Assembly: GCF_030124145.1 (NCBI RefSeq)
Contig: NZ_JASKMS010000005.1
Location: forward strand, 314,982-378,981
Reading direction: 5' to 3'
Length of the DNA: 64,000 bases
Source: Streptomyces sp. 378
GTDB taxonomy: Bacteria; Actinomycetota; Actinomycetes; Streptomycetales; Streptomycetaceae
In this document: positions 1 to 8,357 of the stretch, one piece after another
Layout of the letters: each line of letters starts with the position of its first letter
How positions within the stretch are numbered: position 1 is the stretch's first letter
The notes under the pieces: model-generated
What the model was told of the DNA's origin: nothing
Seen by the model: only the letters and a program-made list of their open reading frames with translations
Databases searched by the model: none
Translations under genes and position numbers: made by a program

Positions 1-116
1 GACCCCTCGGGCCCGTCCGTCCTCTCGTACTCCGCACCTTGAGAAGCCATGTCTCCGACCCTAGCTCTCCGGGGCGCCTTGCCGGGCGGAATATCGCCCT
101 GCGAACCGAGCCTGCC

Positions 117-146
117 AAACTAGTTTTGCAAAAACTCTTTTGGCAA
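117..146. promoter_or_regulatory. Candidate operator: two tandem 15-bp repeats
   Basis: Two adjacent 15-bp repeats, AAACTAGTTTTGCAA (117-131) and AAACTCTTTTGGCAA (132-146), differ at three positions. The first contains a 6-bp inverted repeat, AGTTTT-gca-AAAACT (122-136). The block is AT-rich in GC-rich surroundings and sits 27 bp before the ArsR-like regulator start. Autoregulatory binding by that regulator is an inference. Confidence 0.5.
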
Positions 147-173
147 CTGCCCCGGGCGACCTACCCTCCCGGC

Positions 174-845
174 ATGGACAGCGACGAGCACAAGCGCGTA
201 CTCGATCCCGAGCAGGACACCGCCGCCCTGAAGGCCCTCACCCACCCTCTGCGCATCCAGTTGCTCGGGCTGCTGCGGCAGGACGGGCCCGCCACGGCGA
301 GTGAGCTGGCCGCGCGGACGGGGGAGTCGTCGGCGTCGGCCAGCTATCACCTGCGGGTGCTGGCGAAGTACGCGTTCATCACCGAGGCCGAGCACCGCGA
401 CGGCCGGGAGCGGCGCTGGCGGGCCGTACACACGGTGACCTCCTGGAGCAACGAGACGATGGAGTCCACCGCGGCGGGCCGGGCCTTCGTCAGCCTGGCG
501 CGGCGGCGGCAGATCGAGCACCTGGAGAGGTCCCTGGCCCGGCACGAGGTGGACATGGCCGCCGGGCGGCTCGGCCAGGAATGGGTGGAGCCGTCCGGGA
601 TCAGCGACCTCATGCCCCGTCTGACGGCCGAGTCGCTCACCGAGCTCTTCGGTACCGTCTCGGCGAAGCTGGAGGAGCTGACGGTCCGGGACGCGGACGA
701 TCCGCGCGCCGAGCAGGTCGTGTTCCTCGCCGCCGGACTGCCGCTCGCGGCGCACGGCCCCACGGGTTTGGGTCCCAGGGACGCCGAGGTGACTGAGAAC
801 CCCGAGGCCGTCGAGAGCGGCGAGGCCGAGAACCCCGAGGCTTAG
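174..845 (+). CDS. ArsR-like winged-helix transcriptional regulator (HTH_20 type)
   Basis: Predicted DNA-binding regulator of 223 residues. The N-terminal 90 residues form a winged helix: the recognition region follows ALTHPLRIQLLGLL, then SASASYHLRVLAKY, then the wing around RDGRERRWRA. The C-terminal half is mostly helical and charged, with no recognised ligand domain, and the extreme C-terminus is Glu/Pro-rich. I chose ATG 174 because an upstream in-frame extension from 39 crosses the operator-like repeats and does not resemble the family. Such regulators usually sit beside an MFS exporter. Here only the tail of one remains downstream, so the original target may be lost. Confidence 0.8.
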   Translation: MDSDEHKRVLDPEQDTAALKALTHPLRIQLLGLLRQDGPATASELAARTGESSASASYHLRVLAKYAFITEAEHRDGRERRWRAVHTVTSWSNETMESTAAGRAFVSLARRRQIEHLERSLARHEVDMAAGRLGQEWVEPSGISDLMPRLTAESLTELFGTVSAKLEELTVRDADDPRAEQVVFLAAGLPLAAHGPTGLGPRDAEVTENPEAVESGEAENPEA

Positions 846-856
846 AACGGGGCGGC

Positions 857-1105
857 GTGCCCCAACGCGAACGACCTGCTGCACCGCAGGTCGCCGGTGC
901 GGGGCGTGCCACCGCTCTGTCCGTCCAGTCCCTCGCCCAGCAACTGGTCGGCGCGCTCACGGGCCTGGCCGTCGGGGTGCTGCGCCCGGGCCCGTCGCCC
1001 TGGCTGCTCACGGGTGCCGTACTGCTGTCCGGGGCCCTGCTCTGGCTGCGCCGGAGCGACGCACCCCGGATCGACGAAGGGCCCGTGCGGGCCACCGGCG
1101 TCTGA
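857..1105 (+). pseudogene. C-terminal remnant of an MFS transporter
   Basis: An open frame of about 82 codons with good Streptomyces codon bias encodes the last two membrane segments of a major facilitator protein. ATALSVQSLAQQLVGALTG and the helix PWLLTGAVLLSGALLW are followed by a short charged tail. A full MFS protein has about 400 residues and 12 segments; the first ten are absent. It lies 12 bp after an ArsR-like regulator, the usual place for a regulated exporter, so an internal deletion probably removed most of the gene. Assignment rests on the hydrophobic pattern and context. Confidence 0.6.
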
Positions 1106-1189
1106 GGCGGCGCAGCGGCGTGTCCGGGCCGCTCCCGGTGATCTCGCCCCGGTGCCGACTCTGCTCCCACCTGCGCCTACCGTGGAGTG

Positions 1190-1894
1190 ATGGATGCGAG
1201 CGGCCTTCCCCTCCTCGACCGGCGGATCGCGGACTGCCGGGCCTGCCCGCGGCTGGTGTCCTGGCGCGAGGAGGTGGCCCGCGCCAAACGAGCCGCCTTC
1301 GCGGACTGGACGTACTGGGGCCGGCCGGTGCCCGGCTTCGGGCCCGCGGACGCCCGGCTGCTGATCGTGGGGCTCGCTCCCGCGGCCCACGGCGGCAACC
1401 GCACCGGCCGGATGTTCACCGGCGACCGCTCCGGGGACGTTCTCTTCGAGGCGCTGTACGACGTCGGTCTCGCCTCCCAGCCGACCGCCGTGCACGCCCA
1501 GGACGGTCTGGAACTGTACGGCGTGCGCGTCACCTCGCCCGTGCACTGTGCCCCGCCCGCCAACAAGCCCACCCCCGAGGAGCGGAACACCTGCCGTCCC
1601 TGGCTCGTGCGGGAACTGCGGCTGCTGCGGCCGACGCTGCGGGCCGTGGTCGTGCTCGGCGGCTTCGGCTGGCAGGCCGCGCTGCCCGCGTTCGCCGAGG
1701 CCGGCTGGCCCGTGCCCCGGCCGCGTCCGGTCTTCGCCCACGGCGCCCGGTACCACCTCGACGGCCTGGAGCTGTTCGGCTGCTTCCACGTCAGTCAGCG
1801 CAACACCTTCACCGGTCGGCTCACTCCCGCCATGCTGCGGGACGTCCTGCGGACGGCCGGGCGGGCGGCGGGGCTGCCGACCGAAGGCGGCTAG
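1190..1894 (+). CDS. Uracil-DNA glycosylase, family 5 (UdgB type)
   Basis: Base-excision repair glycosylase that removes uracil and other deaminated bases from DNA. Four cysteines (C16, C19, C120, C135) match the 4Fe-4S cluster of this family. Motif 1 is [19 protein letters not shown] (61-79), with Ala in place of the acidic residue of other UDG families, as expected for family 5. Motif 3 is [14 protein letters not shown] (200-213). The promoter hexamer TACCGT (1178-1183) lies 6 bp before ATG 1190, which suggests a leaderless message; an in-frame GTG at 1187 is the alternative. The stop codon overlaps the stop of an IS481 remnant on the other strand, so the extreme C-terminus may have been altered by insertion. 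Confidence 0.9.
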   Translation: MDASGLPLLDRRIADCRACPRLVSWREEVARAKRAAFADWTYWGRPVPGFGPADARLLIVGLAPAAHGGNRTGRMFTGDRSGDVLFEALYDVGLASQPTAVHAQDGLELYGVRVTSPVHCAPPANKPTPEERNTCRPWLVRELRLLRPTLRAVVVLGGFGWQAALPAFAEAGWPVPRPRPVFAHGARYHLDGLELFGCFHVSQRNTFTGRLTPAMLRDVLRTAGRAAGLPTEGG

Positions 1895-2003
1895 CTGTAT
1901 TGACCTGGAGCGTTGTTCACGCGGCTGATGGGTGGGTGGCCGCCGAGTGCGGTGTGGCAGCGGTGGTGGTCGTAGGTGTGCAGGAAGTCTGACAGGGCGG
2001 CGG
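1891..2003 (-). mobile_element. IS481-family transposase, C-terminal remnant
   Basis: About 37 codons encode the conserved tail of IS481-type transposases: DFLHTYDHHRCHTALGG followed by [15 protein letters not shown] and a stop. The DDE catalytic core and both ends of the element are missing. On its upstream side the frame runs directly into a broken hexapeptide-protein gene. On its downstream side its TAG overlaps the TAG of the uracil-DNA glycosylase. This is a decayed insertion, not an active element. Confidence 0.75.
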
Positions 2004-2175
2004 TGCGTTCTCCATGACCACGACGTCCGACCGGGCCCGCACTCCCGTCCTCCGCGGTGAGCACGGCCCCGTGCAGCACCCGGCCGTGCTCACCGAGGAC
2101 GACGGCCCCGCACAGGGCGGCCGTCGGGGCGGCGTACGCGGACTCGGGGACGACGCCCGTGTGCTCGATCAGCAG
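2004..2175 (-). pseudogene. N-terminal fragment of a gamma-carbonic-anhydrase-like hexapeptide protein
   Basis: Reading from about 2175 the minus strand encodes LIEHTGVVPESAYAAPTAAL then CGAVVLGEHGRVLHGAVLTA, the typical start of LbH gamma-carbonic-anhydrase-like proteins. Near 2043-2046 the homologous reading moves to another frame, where it continues DVVVMENA, so about one base is missing. It then stops abruptly at the IS481 remnant. The natural start position now reads CTG behind a GAGGAG, and the fragment overlaps the end of the RidA gene. It looks like the second gene of a former ridA operon destroyed by IS insertion and frameshift. Confidence 0.6.
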
Positions 2176-2185
2176 GGGACTCTCC

Positions 2186-2599
2186 TCAAGAGGACGACCC
2201 CTCGGGCACGACGGCGGTCGCGGTGATCTCCACCAGTTGTCCCGTGTACCCCAGACACGCCACGCCGATCAGCGTCGACGAGTGCGGACCCGCACTGAGG
2301 CCGGACGCCTCGACCACACTCCACACGGCGGACAGCACGGCCGGTTCACCGCTCACCACGTACACCTCGGTCGCCACGACGTGCGCCAGATCGCTGCCGA
2401 CGGCGGCCAGTTGCTCCCGCAGGTTGTCGATGACCTGCTCGGCCTGCCGCACCGGATCTCCGGCCCCGACGAGCGAGCCGTCGGGGCCCAGCGGTACGGA
2501 CCCGGCGAGGAACGCCAGCCGTGTGCCGGCCTCCACCACGGACACATGGGAGTAGGCGGGCGGCGGGAAGAGGCTCGGCACGGTGACGCGGCGGATCAC
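2186..2599 (-). CDS. RidA/YjgF family protein
   Basis: A 137-residue protein of the RidA fold, which forms trimers with active sites at the subunit interfaces. The family core is visible as LAFLAGSVPLGPDG, the helix following QAEQVIDNL, and the C-terminal VEITATAV. In RidA enamine/imine deaminases an arginine lies just before VEI. Here the sequence is GQLVEI, so deaminase activity is doubtful and a divergent Rid subfamily is more likely. The GTG start has GGAG 8 bp upstream. A degraded gamma-carbonic-anhydrase-like gene follows and overlaps its end, suggesting a former two-gene operon. Confidence 0.85.
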   Translation of the reverse strand: MIRRVTVPSLFPPPAYSHVSVVEAGTRLAFLAGSVPLGPDGSLVGAGDPVRQAEQVIDNLREQLAAVGSDLAHVVATEVYVVSGEPAVLSAVWSVVEASGLSAGPHSSTLIGVACLGYTGQLVEITATAVVPEGSSS

Positions 2600-2744
2600 G
2601 TGAGGTCTCCGATCTGCGGGCGGCGACAGGACAACCCACCGATCATGAGGGGCCCGGCACGCGCCCGCACAGGTATTTCGGTTCCCGGCGGCCGGGCCGT
2701 CCCCCTACGCTGCACCCGGATCCACGCCTGCCCAGGAGCCCACC

Positions 2745-3527
2745 GTGCCCGTGCCCGTCCCGGACCGCACGTTCCTCGACACCACCGCCGACCGCCTCGC
2801 CGCTCTGCCCGCCGTGGAAGCCGTCACCCTCGGCGGCTCCCGTGCCCAGGGCACCGAACGGCCCGACAGCGACTGGGACCTGGCGGTCTACTACCGCGGT
2901 GTCTTCGACCCGGCCGATCTCCGCGCGGTCGGCTGGGAGGGCGAGGTCTGCGAGATCGGCGCCTGGGGCGGTGGCGTCTTCAACGGAGGCGCCTGGCTGA
3001 CGATCGAGGGCCGCCGCGTGGACGTCCACTACCGCGATCTGGACGTGGTCGCACACGAGGTGGCCGAGGCTGAGCAGGGCCGTTTCCGCGTCGAGCCGCT
3101 GATGTTCCACTTGGCGGGCATCCCGACGTACCTGCTCGTCGCCGAACTCGCCATCAACGAGGTGCTGCGCGGCGACCTGCCCCGTCCGGGCGCCTATCCG
3201 CCGGCACTGCGGGCGAGCGCCCCGGCGCGCTGGCACGGCATGGCCACGGCGACCCTCTCCTACGCCAAGGCCGGACACGCTCCCAGGGGCGCCGTCACAC
3301 AGGTCGCGGGGGCGATCGCCCTGGCCGCGACACAGACGGCGCACGCCGTGCTGGCGGCGCGCGGAGAATGGGTCACCAACGACAAGGGGCTGCTGGCCCG
3401 CGCGGGGCTGGGGGAGGTGGACGCGATCCTGCGCGCCCTCACGGAGGATCCGGCCGCACTCGCCAGGACCGTCACCGACGCCGAGGAACTCCTCGCCCGG
3501 GCCGTGACCGCCGTCACCGCCGGGTGA
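2745..3527 (+). CDS. Nucleotidyltransferase-domain protein
   Basis: Polymerase-beta-like nucleotidyltransferase of 260 residues. The fold signature GGSRAQG is at residues 30-36, followed by the metal-binding pair in DSDWD (41-45) and a third likely acidic ligand at D93 in RRVDVHYRD. The C-terminal 110 residues are alanine-rich and helical, as in antibiotic- or tRNA-type nucleotidyltransferases. The acceptor substrate cannot be read from sequence. AGGAG lies 6 bp before GTG. The last 14 bp overlap, tail to tail, the end of the expansin gene on the other strand. Confidence 0.85.
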   Translation: MPVPVPDRTFLDTTADRLAALPAVEAVTLGGSRAQGTERPDSDWDLAVYYRGVFDPADLRAVGWEGEVCEIGAWGGGVFNGGAWLTIEGRRVDVHYRDLDVVAHEVAEAEQGRFRVEPLMFHLAGIPTYLLVAELAINEVLRGDLPRPGAYPPALRASAPARWHGMATATLSYAKAGHAPRGAVTQVAGAIALAATQTAHAVLAARGEWVTNDKGLLARAGLGEVDAILRALTEDPAALARTVTDAEELLARAVTAVTAG

Positions 3528-4467
3528 ACTGGACACGGGTCGGCTGGACGACGTCCGGGCGCAGCGCGATGCCGTCGACGGTGAGCTGTTCGCCGTAGAT
3601 GTCGGTGAGCCTGAGGGGGCCGCCACAGCCGGTGCCGTCGGGGGAGAGGAAGTAGTTGTACTCGGTGCGCGTCAGCCGGCTCCAGCCGCTGCCGGTCCTG
3701 ACCTCCAGCCGGGCCAGCGGATTGCGGTGGCCGAGTGCCTGGATGCCGCACCAGTGGCTGCTGGAGCCGGTCTTGTAGCGGATCGAGAGCGTCTCTGACG
3801 TGCCGGGGCTCAGCAGACTCCAGGTGACGGGTATCCGGCCCGCGGAGAGACCGGCGAGCTTCGCGAAGGCCTCCTTGCTGAGGTCGAGCTGGCCGGGGGC
3901 GCAGGGCAGCGGGCACTCGTTGGTGACACGGACGGTGACGGAGGCGCCACTCGCCGCGCGGACCAGGATGTACGCCCCGCACGCCCGGGACGTCTCGTAG
4001 TCGGTGTGGTTCATCGCCGCGACCATCAGGTCGGGGCTCGGGCCGTACAGACAGGCGCCGTCACCGTCCTTGGCGTCGTAGTGGGTGGCGACGCCGTCGT
4101 AGTCGGTCCCGGGCCTGATCCGGCCTGCCAGGGGCGCCGTGCCGGACGCCGGACGCGGGGCGGAGGACTTGGTGGCGGCGGGCGAGGGCCGCGCCGACGC
4201 GGTGGTCGGAGCGGGCGCCGGGGTGGAGGAGGCCGAGGCGGACGGGGAGGCCGTCGAGTGCTTCGGCGCCGGGGGCGTGGGCCCGTCGCTCGTCGGCGGG
4301 GCGCTCGGCCGGGTGCTGCCGGTCGCCGTCCGCACCGTCTCCGGTTCGCCGCCGGGGCGCAGGGCGATCACCAGGGACACGAGCAGCCCTGCGGCTGCCA
4401 CGGCGACGGCCCAGACGAGGGCCGTGCGCCGCTTGCGGAGGGGACGGCGGTGGGATGCGGATGCCAC
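3514..4467 (-). CDS. Secreted bacterial expansin-like protein
   Basis: Membrane-anchored or secreted wall-loosening protein. A basic N-terminus and a hydrophobic segment (about 16-37) are followed by an 80-residue Ser/Pro/Thr/Ala linker. The double-psi beta-barrel domain begins near GVATHYDAKDGDGACLYGP, with paired cysteines and NECPLPCAPGQLDLS. A C-terminal beta domain (about 235-317) corresponds to the CBM63-type cellulose-binding half of expansins. Bacterial expansins bind and loosen plant or cellulosic walls without hydrolysis. The GTG start has AAGGA 8 bp upstream. Function is by family; substrate is inferred. Confidence 0.8.
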   Translation of the reverse strand: MASASHRRPLRKRRTALVWAVAVAAAGLLVSLVIALRPGGEPETVRTATGSTRPSAPPTSDGPTPPAPKHSTASPSASASSTPAPAPTTASARPSPAATKSSAPRPASGTAPLAGRIRPGTDYDGVATHYDAKDGDGACLYGPSPDLMVAAMNHTDYETSRACGAYILVRAASGASVTVRVTNECPLPCAPGQLDLSKEAFAKLAGLSAGRIPVTWSLLSPGTSETLSIRYKTGSSSHWCGIQALGHRNPLARLEVRTGSGWSRLTRTEYNYFLSPDGTGCGGPLRLTDIYGEQLTVDGIALRPDVVQPTRVQFTRR

Positions 4468-4718
4468 GGATCAGTCCTTCGGGTCCTTGCGTGGTTCGGG
4501 AGAACGCGCGCTCACGACTCACCAGTGGCCGCCGGGCCCGGAAAGGTTGCCGGGGCCGGCTCTTGATTGCGTACATAAAGAACGCCGGTTTCGAGCCGCC
4601 CGACACGTTCCGGAAACCTATCCTCCAGGAACCCCGCCTACCGTGGGCAGCCACACCCCGCCCCGGCCACCGTCGCCCGAAGGCTCACCCCTGCCCTCGT
4701 CGAGACGACAGGAGCCCC

Positions 4719-6611
4719 GTGTCCCGCCGCATCACCCCGCACCTTCCGCCCTGGCTCGCGCACGCCCTGCGCGCTCAGCGGGGGCCCGTGCCCTGGAGCG
4801 CGGTGACGCGGGGTGCCCTGTCCGCCGGGCCCTTGCTGCTCCTGGCCGTCCGGACCGGCCTCGTCTCCCTCGGTGTCGTCGCCGCCGTCGCCGCCATGCT
4901 CGCCGGCATCAACGACCGGCCCGGGAGCCGGCGCGTCTCGGTCAAGCGGATCGGAGTACCCGCCCTGGGCGGTGCGGCGGGAGTCGTGATCGGGACGTAC
5001 ACCGGGCAGGGGACCGGGGCGGTCGTGCTCACCGTCGTGCTCACCGCCGTCGGGCTGGTCGCCGGGGGGATGAGCGCCGTCGGGCCCGTGGCGTCCGCCG
5101 TCGGGACACAGCTGCTCGTCGGCGCCGCCATCGGCGCCGGGATGCCCCTGCCGGAGCCCGGGTGGGAGCGGGCGCTCGCCTACCTCGCCGGAGCGGGATG
5201 GCTGCTCGTGCTGCGGCTCGTCCTGCCCACGCCCGGCTCCCTGGCCGGTGACTTCCGCTTCGACGGGGAGCGGGAGGCCGTCGCCGGTGTCTACGAGGCC
5301 GTCGCCGAACTGCTCGACGCCGCTGGAGGGCCGGACGCCATCCGCCGCCGGGCCGCGCTGACCGCCGCCCTCGACCACGCCCAGGACGCCCTCGCCGGGC
5401 CCCGGCTGCGGAGGTACGCCTCCTCCTCCACCGAGCGGCGGCTGCACGCGCAGTACGCCGCCGCCCTGCCCCTCGCCGAGGCCGCCACCGCGCTCGCCTG
5501 GGCCGAGGAGACCGTCGCCGAGCGGGCCTCCGAAGGCCCCCGGCGGCTCGCCGCCGCCGTACGCGGCAACACCCACACCGGGCCGCTGCCCGCCCCCTCC
5601 CGTGCGGCGCCCGCCCTGCGCGCCCTCGACGACGCCCTCCTGCACGCCGCAGAGGTGTTCGACCAGGGCGGGGGCGGCGATCTGCACACCCGGCCCCGCA
5701 GCGCCGGGGACCGGCTGCGCGCCGCCCTCGGCAGTGCCGGACGTGAGTACGGGCTGCGCGTCGCCCTCTGCTTCGGGGCCAGCGCGGCGGTCGCCCAGGC
5801 CCTGCACCGGAGCCAGTGGTACGGGCAGCACGAGCACTGGTACTGGCTGCCCGCCACGGCCGTGTTCCTCGTCAAGCCCGACCTGGGGCCGCTGGCCTCG
5901 CGGGTGCTGAACCGGGCCGCCGGGACCGTCCTCGGGGCGCTGCTCTTCGCCGGGTTCGCCGCCGTCCTGCCCCGCCCGGAAGGGCTCATCGCACTCGTCG
6001 CCCTCAGCGGCGCGCTCATCCCCGTCGCCACCCGGCACTTCGCCGCCCAGACGGCCGTCGTCACCGTCCTCGTCCTCGCGCTCGTCATGGTCGGTGGCGA
6101 GCCCCAGGCCTCCGCCGGCCGGATCGGAGAGACGCTGCTGGCCTGCGCGATCGTGCTGATCGCCGGGCACCTGCCCATGCCCGGCCAGCGCGGCGGGGGA
6201 GTGCGGGCCCGGCTCAGCACGGCGAGCGAGGCCGCCTACGCCTACCTCACGCACGTTCTGGACGAGGCCGACGCCCCGCGCGTCGGGACCTCGGGCACCC
6301 CGTCCGATCACCGCGCCACCCGCTGGACGCTGCGCCGCGAGGCCTATCGCACCCTCGCCGAGGCCCGTTCGGCCATCTCTCTCGCCGCGCACGAACTCCC
6401 CGCACTCGCCCGGCACACCGAGGGCGCGGACGAGGTCGCCCGCCTCCTCGAACGCCTCGTCGACACCACGACCGCCTGTGCCGTGCACCTCGACGACACG
6501 GGTCGCATCGGGCCCCACCACAAGGAACGCCTCACGGCAGTCCTCGCCGAACTCGCCGGGCGGGGAGAACGGGTGGGGCTACGGCCGCCCCGGACGCCCC
6601 TCGCCGGATAG
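4719..6611 (+). CDS. FUSC-family membrane protein
   Basis: Integral membrane protein of 630 residues with the layout of the FUSC/aromatic-acid-exporter family. An N-terminal block of hydrophobic segments (about 30-170) is followed by a long soluble helical region, a second membrane block around residues 340-480, and a cytoplasmic C-terminal helical tail. HEHWYWLPATAVFLVKPDLG is a typical family element before the second block. Proteins of this group export aromatic acids or amphipathic compounds, but the substrate is unknown here. I chose GTG 4719 with AGGAG upstream; longer in-frame starts overlap the expansin promoter. The tail-side intergenic region is repetitive. Confidence 0.8.
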   Translation: MSRRITPHLPPWLAHALRAQRGPVPWSAVTRGALSAGPLLLLAVRTGLVSLGVVAAVAAMLAGINDRPGSRRVSVKRIGVPALGGAAGVVIGTYTGQGTGAVVLTVVLTAVGLVAGGMSAVGPVASAVGTQLLVGAAIGAGMPLPEPGWERALAYLAGAGWLLVLRLVLPTPGSLAGDFRFDGEREAVAGVYEAVAELLDAAGGPDAIRRRAALTAALDHAQDALAGPRLRRYASSSTERRLHAQYAAALPLAEAATALAWAEETVAERASEGPRRLAAAVRGNTHTGPLPAPSRAAPALRALDDALLHAAEVFDQGGGGDLHTRPRSAGDRLRAALGSAGREYGLRVALCFGASAAVAQALHRSQWYGQHEHWYWLPATAVFLVKPDLGPLASRVLNRAAGTVLGALLFAGFAAVLPRPEGLIALVALSGALIPVATRHFAAQTAVVTVLVLALVMVGGEPQASAGRIGETLLACAIVLIAGHLPMPGQRGGGVRARLSTASEAAYAYLTHVLDEADAPRVGTSGTPSDHRATRWTLRREAYRTLAEARSAISLAAHELPALARHTEGADEVARLLERLVDTTTACAVHLDDTGRIGPHHKERLTAVLAELAGRGERVGLRPPRTPLAG

Positions 6612-7262
6612 CGCGCCCGCCCGCGGGACCGCCCCCGGGCTGGGATCCGCCCCCCGGGCCGGGGCCCCTGCGGGCCGGGGTCCGCCACCCGGGCCGGGGT
6701 CCGCTTCCCCGCGCCTGCCCGCGGGACCGCCCCTGTGGCCGGGGTCCGCCCCCAGGGCCGGGACCACCCCACTGGCCGGGGCTCACCCCCGGGCCGGAGT
6801 CCGTCCCACTGGCCGGGGACCGAACCCGGGCCCGGTCTGGGTCCGCCACCCCAGGGCTGGGATCCGCCCCTGGGCCGGGACCACCCCACTGGCCGGGGCT
6901 CACCCCCGGGCCGGAGTCCGTCCCACTGGCCGGGGACCGAACCCGGGCCCGGTCTGGGTCCGCCACCCCAGGGCTGGGATCCGCCCCTGGGCCGGGACCA
7001 CCCCACTGGCCGGGGCTCACCCCCGGGCCGGAGTCCGTCCCACTGGCCGGGGACCGAACCCGGGCTGGGATCCGCCCCCGGGCTGGGACCACCCCTCGGG
7101 CTGGGCCCCCCGAGCCGGGACCGCCCCCCGGGTTGGGATCCGCCCCTCAGGCCGGGACCGCCCCCCGGGTTGGGATCCGCCCCTCGGGCCGGGGACCGCC
7201 CCGGGCTGGGATCCGCCCCCGGGCCGGGATCCGCCCCCGGGCCCGGATCGCTCCGGCAGCGG
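6612..7262. repeat. GC-rich minisatellite with a 117-bp higher-order unit
   Basis: The 650 bp between two converging genes consist of degenerate units built on GGGATCCGCCCCNGGGCCGG. From about 6755 to 7063 a 117-bp block is repeated nearly exactly about 2.6 times; the string GGACCACCCCACTGGCC recurs at 6761, 6878 and 6995. Because 117 is divisible by three, every frame reads as Pro/Gly-rich open frames; I regard these as artefacts. Confidence 0.85.
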
Positions 7263-7269
7263 TGGCGTG

Positions 7270-8223
7270 TCAGCCGCCGACCCGTACCCACACCGGAGCG
7301 TGATCCGAGCCGGGCTCACCCCGGCGCTCCGCCGGATCCGCACCGACCGACGGCAGGCGGGGCGGGCCCTCGCCGGGCAGGCCCGTGCCCGCCGCCGTCG
7401 CCCGGCGCACCAGGCGGTGGCTCAGCAGCACGTGGTCGATCAGCTCGCGCCGCCCGGCGTGCACCCGGGACCAGCGCTGCCCGGGCGGGATGAGCGGGGC
7501 CACGTCCCACAGCCGGGTCGCGTCGCCGCGGTCGGCACGGTCGTAGCCCGGTGTGCCGATCTCCGAGCCGGGCGGGCCCAGCAGGATCTGCGTGGTCGCC
7601 GCCTGCACCTCGTCGTTCAGGTCGCCCAGGACGGCGACGTCCCGGGCCCGGCCGTCACCGGCCAGCAGTTCGTCCGCGAGGGCGCGCAGGGCCGTCGCCT
7701 CGGCCGCCCGCCGGTACAGGGCGTAGGCGCCGTAGCGGGCCCGTTCGCCCTCGTCGCGCGGCTGGAACCGGCCGTCCGGATACGACAGCAGCTTCGACTT
7801 GAGGTGGCAGACGGCCACCCGCAGCGGCCCGTCCCCGCCCTCCACCTCCACCGACAGGACGCCCCGCCCCGCCTGGCCCGCCGTCAGCCCCGCGTCGTCC
7901 GCCTGGACGGGACGCAGCTCCGTCGGGAACGCCCGTGTGTCCGCGACCACCGTCACGGCCGTACGGCTCAGGAACCCGACGCGTATGCCCCGGCCGTCCG
8001 CATGCTCGGACAGGGCGACGTGCCAGTCGTCGTCGAGCATCCCGGCCAGGTCCTTCAGGGCCTCGGGGTCCCCGACCTCCTGCACGCCGAGCAGGGTCGG
8101 ACCGAGTTCCGTGATCACGGCGGCGAGCGCGGCGAGCTTCAGCCCGTACCCGGCCTCGTCCTTCGGGCCGTACGGGCCGCCGGGCCGGTAGAGATTCTCC
8201 AGATTCCAGGTGCCGATGAGCAT
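7270..8223 (-). CDS. Endonuclease/exonuclease/phosphatase family protein
   Basis: EEP-superfamily hydrolase of 317 residues, related to metal-dependent phosphodiesterases (DNase I, exonuclease III, sphingomyelinase). It starts directly with the fold's first strand, GTWNLENLY, and contains the metal-binding Glu in GVQEVG. The catalytic Asp/Asn pair is in LGDLNDE and the final SDHAPVWV supplies the catalytic His. There is no signal peptide, so a cytoplasmic nuclease or phosphodiesterase is likely; the substrate is undetermined. AAAGGAG lies 6 bp before ATG. Its 3' end abuts the minisatellite. Confidence 0.85.
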   Translation of the reverse strand: MLIGTWNLENLYRPGGPYGPKDEAGYGLKLAALAAVITELGPTLLGVQEVGDPEALKDLAGMLDDDWHVALSEHADGRGIRVGFLSRTAVTVVADTRAFPTELRPVQADDAGLTAGQAGRGVLSVEVEGGDGPLRVAVCHLKSKLLSYPDGRFQPRDEGERARYGAYALYRRAAEATALRALADELLAGDGRARDVAVLGDLNDEVQAATTQILLGPPGSEIGTPGYDRADRGDATRLWDVAPLIPPGQRWSRVHAGRRELIDHVLLSHRLVRRATAAGTGLPGEGPPRLPSVGADPAERRGEPGSDHAPVWVRVGG

Positions 8224-8357
8224 GCCGGGCTCCTTTCAGAAGCCGACAGTCGGGGTGGTGAGGCCAGGGTGCGCGCCCGGCCCGCCCCGCGACAGAGCCG
8301 TGACGGGATGTGCGGTTCGGCTCATGCCGCCCTACGACGCCGTCGTACGTTGGCGTG

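Noticed and set aside
2186..2599. Calling the RidA-like protein an enamine deaminase.
   Set aside because: The arginine expected just before the VEI motif is not present, so the activity is not supported.
4638..6521. A 627-codon minus-strand open frame opposite the FUSC gene.
   Set aside because: It is the antisense shadow of a well-supported gene, with Gly/Glu-rich translation and no recognisable domain.
6344..7493. Long open frames on both strands across the minisatellite, rich in Pro, Gly and Arg.
   Set aside because: They follow the 117-bp period in all frames, lack SD sites and have no domain content; they are artefacts of GC-rich repeats.
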